17,146 bases of DNA, taken from the NCBI GenBank assembly GCA_035279705.1, contig DATEHG010000124.1, forward strand, positions 1-17,146, in the 5' to 3' direction. The translations under genes and the position numbers were made by a program. The notes under the pieces are model-generated. The model was not told the DNA's origin. It ran no database searches and worked only from the letters and a program-made list of their open reading frames with translations. This document shows, in pieces, positions 7,415 through 13,284 of the stretch. The DNA comes from DATEHG01 sp035279705 (GTDB taxonomy: Bacteria > Gemmatimonadota > Gemmatimonadetes > Gemmatimonadales > GWC2-71-9). Position 1 is the stretch's first letter. Each line of letters begins with the position of its first letter.

Positions 7415-7948
7415 GTGGGCGGACTGCTCTTCGGTCTGATCGTCGTCGTCGTCTTCATCGCCAAGATCCGGGAGCTGGCGCGCGAGCAGCGCTCCATCGA
7501 GGACAGCGCGGCGAACCGGCCGGCCAGGCGGCTCAGTACCCCGGACATCGAGAACCGGCCGTTCTCACTGGACCAGGTTCTGGCCGAGATTCAGAAGGTG
7601 AAGGACCTGAGCGAGCAGGAGCGAGGGCTGGCCCCTGGCCGTTCCCGTCCGGTCGACCGCAAGGCGCTGGCGGAGCGGGCGGAAGCCAGGCGGCGCGCTC
7701 TCGCGGCGGAGCGGGCGGCCGGGGAAGACGCGCGCGGGCCGATGGGGCGGACCGCGGCTGTGAAGCTCGAGTCGGATGAATCGCCGGAAGACGAGGCGGT
7801 GGCCGCGAGTCTCCCTTCGGCTCCCGCCGCAGAGGCCCCGGCCGCGTCTGCCGCGCAGCCGGCGGCCCGGGCGAAACCGATATCGATTCGCGAAGCGACC
7901 ATCTGGCGGGAGATCCTGGGGACGCCGGTATCACTGCGGGATGAGTAG
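7415..7948 (+). CDS. Membrane-anchored protein of unknown function, FloA neighbour
   Basis: I do not recognise this 177-residue protein. It begins with a short hydrophobic helix (about residues 3-17, GLLFGLIVVVVFIAKI), continues as a charged helical segment up to about 110 with predicted coiled-coil character (Glu, Arg and Ala rich), then a low-complexity Ala/Pro/Glu linker (about 125-155), and closes with a conserved-looking peptide, SIREATIWREILGTPVSLRD. An anchor, a flexible stretch and a terminal docking-like peptide suggest an adaptor. The GTG at 7415 has GGGAG seven bases upstream. It starts three bases after floA, so it is almost certainly co-translated; a role with the FloA-NfeD assembly is inference. 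It is the last gene before the operon terminator. Confidence 0.8.
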   Translation: MGGLLFGLIVVVVFIAKIRELAREQRSIEDSAANRPARRLSTPDIENRPFSLDQVLAEIQKVKDLSEQERGLAPGRSRPVDRKALAERAEARRRALAAERAAGEDARGPMGRTAAVKLESDESPEDEAVAASLPSAPAAEAPAASAAQPAARAKPISIREATIWREILGTPVSLRDE

Positions 7949-7951
7949 AAG

Positions 7952-7970
7952 GCGGCGCCGTCAGCGCCGC
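7952..7970. terminator. GC-rich hairpin between convergent genes
   Basis: GCGGCGC (7952-7958) and GCGCCGC (7964-7970) pair perfectly around a five-base loop, spanning the 12-base gap between the convergent stops at 7948 and 7961. On the plus strand it is followed by TTCTTCTTCC, only a weak U-tract, so on its own it is a modest terminator. It precedes a much better hairpin at 7998-8027. Confidence 0.4.
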
Positions 7971-8569
7971 TTCTTCTTCCTCGATGCTGTCTGCTTCCTC
8001 GCGCCGCCTGCGGCGCGAGTCTTTTTTGTGCCATAGACCTTCTGATAGAGCGCCATCGCGTCCAGGATGGCCTCGCGGGCCGCCGCAGCGTCCTCGAAGC
8101 CCCGGGTCCGCGTGGTTACACCCTCGAGATCCTTGTAGACCTGGAAGAAGTGCTCCAGCTCCTTGAGGGCGTGGGGCGGCACATCGCCGAGTGAGCGGAT
8201 CCCATCAGAGAAGGGGTCGCTGATCGGGACGGCCAGCACCTTCTCGTCTCCCTTCCCCCTGTCCACCAGGTGGAACAGGCCGATCGGGCGGGCATCGAGG
8301 AGGCATCCGGTGAAGACGGGGATCGTCGTGAGCACCAGGATGTCCAGCGGATCGCCATCGTCACCAAGCGTCCTCGGGATGAACCCGTAGTCTCCCGGGT
8401 AGTGGACCGCGCTGTAGAGCACCCGGTCAAGCCGGAACACTCCCAGCTCCTTGTCGAGCTCGTACTTGTTGCGGGTGTTAGTGGGGATTTCGATGACGGC
8501 GGTCACGGTGTCCGGCGGTTTGGGGCCCGCCGGGACGTCGTGCCAGTAATGGAAATGGCTGTTGGGCAT
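7961..8569 (-). CDS. ppa: Inorganic pyrophosphatase, family I
   Basis: A 202-residue soluble family I pyrophosphatase, which hydrolyses pyrophosphate from biosynthetic reactions and so pulls them forward. The active-site set is visible: IEIPTNTRNKYELDKE (Lys 35, Glu 37), Arg 49, YPGDYGFIP (Tyr 61) and the metal signature Asp 71-Gly-Asp 73-Pro-x-Asp 76. The C-terminus has about 20 extra residues that are strongly basic (ending SRKKKRR), beyond the roughly 175-180 residues of typical bacterial enzymes. This tail is encoded opposite a terminator used by the convergent operon. The ATG at 8569 has no ribosome site but sits exactly where transcription should start from a TTGCCC/TACCTT promoter, so a leaderless mRNA is likely. 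An in-frame A AAA AAG heptamer at 8027-8021 is followed by a strong stem. Confidence 0.97.
   Translation of the reverse strand: MPNSHFHYWHDVPAGPKPPDTVTAVIEIPTNTRNKYELDKELGVFRLDRVLYSAVHYPGDYGFIPRTLGDDGDPLDILVLTTIPVFTGCLLDARPIGLFHLVDRGKGDEKVLAVPISDPFSDGIRSLGDVPPHALKELEHFFQVYKDLEGVTTRTRGFEDAAAAREAILDAMALYQKVYGTKKTRAAGGARKQTASRKKKRR
7998..8027 (+). terminator. Intrinsic terminator of the sigma-flotillin operon, inside the ppa coding end
   Basis: CTCGCGCCGC (7998-8007) and GCGGCGCGAG (8010-8019) form a perfect ten-pair stem around a two-base centre (in practice nine pairs with a four-base loop), followed by TC and six Ts (8022-8027). This is a textbook Rho-independent terminator for plus-strand transcripts that have passed the stop at 7948. 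It lies fully within the 3' end of the minus-strand ppa gene. Confidence 0.75.
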
Positions 8570-8575
8570 GGCTCA

Positions 8576-8603
8576 AAGGTACGGGCGCGCGGCCCCCGGG
8601 CAA
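8576..8603 (-). promoter_or_regulatory. Candidate leaderless promoter of ppa
   Basis: On the minus strand TTGCCC (8603-8598), a 16-base spacer and TACCTT (8581-8576) are followed after six bases by the ATG of ppa at 8569. Counting the last base of the -10 as -7 puts +1 on the A of the ATG. With no Shine-Dalgarno sequence in between, the transcript would begin at the start codon. Confidence 0.5.
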
Positions 8604-8609
8604 CGGCGC

Positions 8610-8638
8610 TTGCGGCCCCACGATGGCCCGGCGAACTT
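8610..8638 (+). promoter_or_regulatory. Weak candidate promoter for tRNA-Leu
   Basis: TTGCGG (8610-8615), 17 bases, then GAACTT (8633-8638), with a predicted start near 8645, two bases before the mature tRNA. The -10 is poor (it keeps only the A and final T), so this rests mainly on spacing and position. It is back-to-back with the ppa promoter. Confidence 0.25.
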
Positions 8639-8646
8639 TCCGCCCG

Positions 8647-8729
8647 GCCCGAGTGGCGGAATGGCAGACGCAGCGGACTCAAAATCCGCCGGGGGCAACC
8701 CCGTGCGAGTTCGACTCTCGCCTCGGGCA
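8647..8729 (+). tRNA. tRNA-Leu (anticodon CAA)
   Basis: A complete class II tRNA of 83 bases. The acceptor stem GCCCGAG (8647-8653) pairs with CTCGGGC (8722-8728), discriminator A8729. The D arm is GCG/CGC (8656-8658 with 8669-8671). The anticodon stem GCGGA/TCCGC (8673-8677 with 8685-8689) encloses loop CTCAAAA with anticodon CAA at 8680-8682, reading UUG. A long variable arm (GGGGG-CAA-CCCC) and T arm GCGAG/CTCGC (8705-8709 with 8717-8721) with TTCGA in the loop follow. The 3' CCA is not encoded and must be added by the nucleotidyltransferase. It lies between the divergent ppa gene and the kinase gene, whose start is 29 bases downstream. Confidence 0.97.
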
Positions 8730-8758
8730 CTTCACTCACCCCGCACCCCCGGAGCCGC

Positions 8759-11641
8759 TTGCCGGAGATTCCCGCCGCTCTCAAGACCGGGCTGGCCCAC
8801 CGGTACGCCATCGAGCGCGAGCTCGGGCAGGGTGGGATGGCGACGGTCTATCTGGCCGAGGATCTCAAGCACCACCGCAAGGTGGCGGTCAAGGTGCTCA
8901 AGGCCGAACTGGCCGCCATTCTCGGCGCCGAGCGCTTCCTGCAGGAAATCCAGGTCACCGCCCAGCTGCAGCATCCCCACATCATCCCGCTGTACGACTC
9001 GGGTTCCGCCGATGGCGTGCTCTACTACGTCATGCCGCTGGTCGAGGGAGAATCGCTGCGCCAGCGGCTGTCCCGGGACGGGAAGCTGGCGTTCGAGGAG
9101 GCGGTGCGGCTGATCCGCGAGGTGGCGAGCGCCCTGAGCTACGCGCACGAGCATGGCATCGTCCACCGGGACATCAAACCGGAAAACATACTCCTGTCAG
9201 GTGGGCACGCCGTGGTCGCCGACTTCGGCGTCGCGCGTGCCCTCTCGGCGGCGCAACAGTCGGTCGGTGGTCAGCTCACCGGGGTCGGCATTGCCATCGG
9301 CACGCCGGCGTACATGAGTCCCGAGCAGGCCACCGCGAGCGAAGTGGACGCCCGGAGCGACCAGTACTCGCTGGCCGCGGTCTTCTACGAGATGGTCACC
9401 GGCCGGGCCCCGTTCTCCGGGGACACGGTGCAGGCCGTCCTGCGCGGCAGCCTCACAGGCCCGCGGCCGAAGCTGAGCCGGGTGGAACGCGCCGCGCCTC
9501 CGGAGGCCGACGGGGCGGTGGCCCGGGCGCTCGACTCGGACCCGGCTCGGAGGTTCCCGGCGGTGAGCGGCTTCGCGGCCGCCCTGGAGCACGCGGCCGG
9601 CGGCGGCACCGGGTCGGTGGCGGAGCGGCGTCGCCTCAAGCGGATCGCGGTCCTGCTTCCGGGTGGCGTGGCCCTGCTCGCGGTGCTCTGGATCCTCTTC
9701 GGCCCGGGCCGAGGGAGTCCGGTGGTCGCGGGCGCGGAAAGCATTGCCGTGCTGCCGTTCAGTACGACCGGCACGGGAGTCGAGCTGATGGGCGAAGGGA
9801 TGGTCGATCTGCTTTCGACCAATCTGAACGCGGTGGGGGGCATTCACGCGGTGGACCCGCGCCTGGTGCTTTCAACCTGGAAGAAATCCGGCGGCACTGG
9901 TGGTGCCGACCTCGCCGGAGCGCTTGCCGTGGCGCGGGGGGTCAAGGCGAGCGCCGCGCTGGTGGGGAGCATCGTGGCCAGCGGACCCCGCGTCCGCGTC
10001 AGCGCGGATCTGTACGGTCAGGACCAGAAATCGCTGGCGCACGCGCAGGTGGACGGGGCGAGCGACAGCATTCTCACCCTGGTCGACGAACTGAGTCTGT
10101 CCCTGGTGCGGGAAATCTGGCGCTCCCGCGAACCGGTTCCCTCGCTCCGCGTGGGAGGGCTGACCACGACGTCGCTGGCGGCGATGCGCGAGTACCTGGA
10201 AGGCGAGCAGCGCTACCGCCGCTCCGAATGGGATTCCGCTTCGGCCGCCTTCGTGCGCGCCATCGACCAGGACTCGACCTTTGCCCTGGCCCACTATCGG
10301 CTGGCCGCGACGATCGGCTGGTCGGGAGGGCTGGGCGCGGCGCGGGGACTGCAGGCCAGCGATGCCGCGCTGCGCTTCGCCGGGCGATTGCCACCCCGGG
10401 AAAAGGCCCTGGTGCAGGCGTACAACCTCTTCGAGCACCAGCGGCTGGCCGCCACCGACAGCATGAGAGCCTACGTGGCCCGCTTCCCCGATGACGCGGA
10501 CGGCTGGTTCCTGCTGGGGGAATCGCAGTATCACACCCGCCAGCTGGTCGGGTACGACCCCGCGGTGCTCCGGGCTCCGTTCGACAGCGTGCTGGCACGG
10601 GACTCCACCCTTACACCCGCCGCCATCCACCCGCTGGAAATCTCGGTCATGGCGGACGACCAGGCCCGCTACGAACGCTATCTCAAGATTATCGAGAAGT
10701 CCGGCAATGCCCAGGAAAACCTGGCCTATCGGGGTACGGGCGAGATGGCGTTCGGCGACGGCGTCACCGACTCGACCACCGCGTACGCGATGCTGCGCTA
10801 CGGCGGTTCGATGTCGTTTTTCACCGCGCCCTACTTCAGTCCGACGATGACTTCGGACAGCCTGCTGCACCGATTCACCATCTGGACCTCGTTCATCCGG
10901 CACGTGCCGGAAACGGCGGGGCAACTTTCGCTGGGCCGGGGATTGGCGTTGTCGGGGCTGGGGCAGTTCCGGGCGGCGAAAGTGGTGTTCGATTCGCTGC
11001 GGCCGATCAACGCGGACCAGGCCTGGAGCATCCTCTTGTGGCCGTACATGGTGGGCTTCGCCCCTGAGGGACCGATGCCGGCCGAACTGCAGCAGATGGG
11101 GCAGGCCCCCCGGCGAAGCCCGTTCCAGGTCTACGTGACCGCGCTGTTGATGCTCAACCGAGGCGAGCGGGCCGAGGCAGTGCGGCTGGTCGACTCGCTC
11201 CTGGCCAGCGACAGCACCCAGATGCCTCCCAAGCTTCGCGCCCTGGTCCGTGCGGAAAAAGGCTGGACCATGGTACTCGCCGGAGATACGGCAGCCGGGC
11301 TGCTCCGTATGAAGAGCGGGTTCGAGGACGCCGGGGCGGGATGGAATCCGTTTCTCGCCAATCCGCTCCGGCTGCAGATGGCGGTGGCAATGACGGCGCG
11401 GCGTGACAGCCACGAAGATGGCCTGCGCCTGCTGCGTTACGCCTTTGCCAATGATGGAGGGATTCTGCCGATTTCGCAGTACGCCCTGGGTCGTGCGGAA
11501 GAAGCTGCCGGGAATCGTGCCGCTGCTGCCGAGGCGTTCGGGCGCTTTCTCCGGTGGTGGGACCAGGCAGATTCGTCGGCCCAGCCGAGGGTGAAGGAGG
11601 CGAGGGAAACCCTGGCCCGCCTGACGGCGGAGCCGCGTTGA
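8759..11641 (+). CDS. Transmembrane Ser/Thr protein kinase with TolB/FlgO-like domain and TPRs
   Basis: A 960-residue protein. The N-terminal Hanks-type kinase (about residues 16-280) has the glycine loop ELGQGGMATVYLA (Gly 23, 25, 26), ATP lysine Lys 45, HRDIKPEN with catalytic Asp 138, DFG at 155-157 and GTPAYMSPEQ, so it should be active. A single membrane helix (about 296-315, IAVLLPGGVALLAVLWILFG) is followed by an outer domain opening ESIAVLPFSTTGTG (327 on), resembling the TolB N-terminal/FlgO-like fold found in such kinases. From about residue 475 to the end come helical TPR-like repeats (for example YLEGEQRYRRSEWDSASAAFVRAID). The start is a TTG with GGAG four bases before it; no other usual start exists between the tRNA and the kinase domain. 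Substrate and signal are unknown. The gene stops five bases before the convergent STAS-like gene. Confidence 0.9.
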   Translation: MPEIPAALKTGLAHRYAIERELGQGGMATVYLAEDLKHHRKVAVKVLKAELAAILGAERFLQEIQVTAQLQHPHIIPLYDSGSADGVLYYVMPLVEGESLRQRLSRDGKLAFEEAVRLIREVASALSYAHEHGIVHRDIKPENILLSGGHAVVADFGVARALSAAQQSVGGQLTGVGIAIGTPAYMSPEQATASEVDARSDQYSLAAVFYEMVTGRAPFSGDTVQAVLRGSLTGPRPKLSRVERAAPPEADGAVARALDSDPARRFPAVSGFAAALEHAAGGGTGSVAERRRLKRIAVLLPGGVALLAVLWILFGPGRGSPVVAGAESIAVLPFSTTGTGVELMGEGMVDLLSTNLNAVGGIHAVDPRLVLSTWKKSGGTGGADLAGALAVARGVKASAALVGSIVASGPRVRVSADLYGQDQKSLAHAQVDGASDSILTLVDELSLSLVREIWRSREPVPSLRVGGLTTTSLAAMREYLEGEQRYRRSEWDSASAAFVRAIDQDSTFALAHYRLAATIGWSGGLGAARGLQASDAALRFAGRLPPREKALVQAYNLFEHQRLAATDSMRAYVARFPDDADGWFLLGESQYHTRQLVGYDPAVLRAPFDSVLARDSTLTPAAIHPLEISVMADDQARYERYLKIIEKSGNAQENLAYRGTGEMAFGDGVTDSTTAYAMLRYGGSMSFFTAPYFSPTMTSDSLLHRFTIWTSFIRHVPETAGQLSLGRGLALSGLGQFRAAKVVFDSLRPINADQAWSILLWPYMVGFAPEGPMPAELQQMGQAPRRSPFQVYVTALLMLNRGERAEAVRLVDSLLASDSTQMPPKLRALVRAEKGWTMVLAGDTAAGLLRMKSGFEDAGAGWNPFLANPLRLQMAVAMTARRDSHEDGLRLLRYAFANDGGILPISQYALGRAEEAAGNRAAAAEAFGRFLRWWDQADSSAQPRVKEARETLARLTAEPR

Positions 11642-11645
11642 AATC

Positions 11646-12020
11646 TCAGAGGGGGAGCTTGAGCCACTCCGCCGCTTCCGGCCGGCTGTGGAAGATCTTC
11701 ACCCTGAATTGCGGGTTGTCGTTGAGCGTCTGGTACATTCTGGCATAGCCCTTCTGGACTTCGGTGCCGACCAGGAAGGCGCACTTGAAGGGGTTGGCGT
11801 ACTGGCGAGTGCGCCGCTGAGTAGCAAGCGCCAGCACTTCGGCGAATCCCACCGTTACCGATTCCACTTCCGTCATGTCGATCAGCCGGGGCAGGATCAC
11901 GGGCTCCGCATCCTCCATCTGAGCGGCACGCACGGCCATCAGCTGCAGGTCCTCCGCCGTCAGCACTCCCGTCATCGTGAGACTGAAATACTCGGGCAGG
12001 CGGTCGATGCGAAACGACAT
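11646..12020 (-). CDS. SpoIIAA/STAS-like protein (copy A)
   Basis: A 124-residue soluble protein with no signal peptide. It has the alternating beta/alpha pattern of the SpoIIAA-like (STAS) fold: MSFRIDRLPEYFSLTMTGVL, a helix, PRLIDMTEVESV (strand then the loop that carries the phosphorylated Ser/Thr in anti-anti-sigma factors), a helix with LATQRRTRQYA, FKCAFLVGTE, KGYARMYQTLNDN and a last strand, RVKIFHSRPEAAEWL. Members of this family often have unknown roles, some in membrane or lipid binding. The ATG at 12020 has GGAG four bases upstream. It lies 86 bases downstream of the thioesterase gene on the same strand and is a diverged paralogue of the product of 12587-13033. The function is unassigned beyond the fold. 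Confidence 0.78.
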   Translation of the reverse strand: MSFRIDRLPEYFSLTMTGVLTAEDLQLMAVRAAQMEDAEPVILPRLIDMTEVESVTVGFAEVLALATQRRTRQYANPFKCAFLVGTEVQKGYARMYQTLNDNPQFRVKIFHSRPEAAEWLKLPL

Positions 12021-12106
12021 CGGACTCCAGGGGTTCCGGGGATCGAGACGGGGCGCTGCAGGAGAATCTTGGGACCGCCGCCGCCGCCCGCCAGTGGCGC
12101 GGGAGG

Positions 12107-12565
12107 TCACCCGCCCGCCACGCCGCGTGGTCGCACGATGATGGTCGATAGCATGGTCGCCACCGCCGTCCGCGCGGCCCCGTCGAAGGCGAACACCTCG
12201 GCCAGGCAGACGGTGAGCGTTCGACCGGGACGGACGACCCGGCCTTGCGCCAGGAAACGTTCGCCCATGGCGGGGGCCAGGAGATTGATCTTGAACTCGA
12301 CGGCGAGCACATCGGTGTCCGCCGGCGCCAGCGTCCACGCGGCATAGCCGTTGGCGGAGTCGGCCAGGCTGGCGATGGCCCCGGCATGCCAGAAGCCATT
12401 CTGCTGGACGAACTGGGAGGCGAAAGGCGCCTCGAGGTCGACCTCGCCTGGCGCCAGGTGCGCGATGCGGGCGCCCAGCGTGGTCATCATCACCTGGCGG
12501 GAAAAGCTCTCGCGGGTCCGTGCGGCATAGTCCGGATCGCTCGCGGTCCATCGCTGGTCGGGCAT
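12107..12565 (-). CDS. PaaI-family hotdog-fold acyl-CoA thioesterase
   Basis: A 152-residue single hotdog-domain thioesterase, which hydrolyses acyl- or aryl-CoA esters to free acid and CoA. The family motif reads QNGFWHAGAIASLADSANGYAA, in which Asn 56, His 60, the HxG turn and Asp 69 correspond to the NG--HGG----L-D active-site helix of PaaI/YdiI proteins. Gly-to-Ala in HAG is a mild variation. Later strands include VLAVEFKINLLAPA and RTLTVCLAEVFAFDG, typical of the fold. The ATG at 12565 is 21 bases downstream of the stop of the preceding STAS-like gene and the STAS copy A gene follows, so the three probably share a transcript. The substrate is unknown; a link to the acyl-CoA genes at 2068-3923 is not shown. 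Confidence 0.92.
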   Translation of the reverse strand: MPDQRWTASDPDYAARTRESFSRQVMMTTLGARIAHLAPGEVDLEAPFASQFVQQNGFWHAGAIASLADSANGYAAWTLAPADTDVLAVEFKINLLAPAMGERFLAQGRVVRPGRTLTVCLAEVFAFDGAARTAVATMLSTIIVRPRGVAGG

Positions 12566-12586
12566 CGGCAGGAGTCCGGTTGGTGG

Positions 12587-13033
12587 TCAGTCGGCTGCGG
12601 CGGCGCGGCGGCGCGCGAGTTCTGCCCTGGCCTCGGTCAGATCCACCCCGAGCCGGATCGCGGCCTCCTCCCACGATCGGACCACCCAGATGGGCAGTGG
12701 CGGGTCCTGCAGGCTGGCCACGGTTTCGAAGACCCGGGCCAGACCGTAGGCGTGCGGGGCCGTGGCAATGAGTGCGGTGGGCAGGGAGCCGAAGGAGCGG
12801 GCGTACGAAGTTGCCAGCATCCGGAACGTCTCGGCCTCGTGCCGGGGCGGGGATGTCGTGCCTTCGAGGTCCGCGAGGTCGATCAGGTGGGCCGAGACTC
12901 CCCGGCGCTCGGGATCGGACGCCCGGGCCTGCCGCACCCGCTGCGACTCGTTGATCACGGTCCGGCCCCAGTAGGACGTCACCAGGATCGATGACTGGGG
13001 CAGGACGAAGTAGAGTGAACCAGGCACGGACAC
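12587..13033 (-). CDS. SpoIIAA/STAS-like protein of unknown function (copy B)
   Basis: About 148 residues and soluble. From VPGSLYFVLPQSSILVTSYW it runs through AHLIDLADLEGTT, a helix FRMLATSYARSFGSLPTALI, then YGLARVFETVASLQD, PIWVVRSWEEAAIRLGV and a basic tail ending in an Ala/Arg run. Several blocks line up with copy A (LIDMTEVE, LAT, KGYARMYQTLNDN, IFHSRPEAAEWL), so I read it as a paralogue by eye. No named function is claimed. The start is uncertain: in-frame GTGs occur at 13036, 13033 and 13027, and 13033 has GAG five bases upstream. The open frame extends to 13216, but the added residues are Arg/Ala-rich and look non-coding. It is the first gene of a likely three-gene unit, divergent from the GT9 gene at 13285. 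Confidence 0.68.
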   Translation of the reverse strand: MSVPGSLYFVLPQSSILVTSYWGRTVINESQRVRQARASDPERRGVSAHLIDLADLEGTTSPPRHEAETFRMLATSYARSFGSLPTALIATAPHAYGLARVFETVASLQDPPLPIWVVRSWEEAAIRLGVDLTEARAELARRRAAAAD

Positions 13034-13284
13034 CACCGCTCGAGTTGGCGCCGCCCGCGCGGGGCGGCCCTTGATCCTTCTCGAACGTACTACGCGCGAG
13101 GCACCGGGAATACTGCGGTCCGGCCGCCTGTCGAATGCCTTGTGTCGGCTGGCGGAGCGGGCCAAGTTCCGGACGACCGGCTCCAACTTCCCACCTTGAG
13201 AGGTTTCCTGGCTCACCGGCTCCCCCCAGCCGCAACCTTCTCCACGTCCCGATGGCTGGCCACGGGCGGGGCGGTGACTGTCCC

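Noticed and set aside
8270..8758. Upstream extension of the kinase reading frame
   Set aside because: It passes through the tRNA gene and antisense to ppa; no kinase-family sequence is found before residue 1 at 8759.
8623..10494. 623-codon plus-strand frame overlapping the tRNA and kinase
   Set aside because: It is the +1 shadow frame of the kinase, Arg/Gly-rich with no domains.
13034..13284. Promoter or operator in the longest gene-free gap
   Set aside because: Candidate -35 and -10 pairs on either strand had poor matches or spacing, and no clear palindrome or hairpin with a T-tract was seen.
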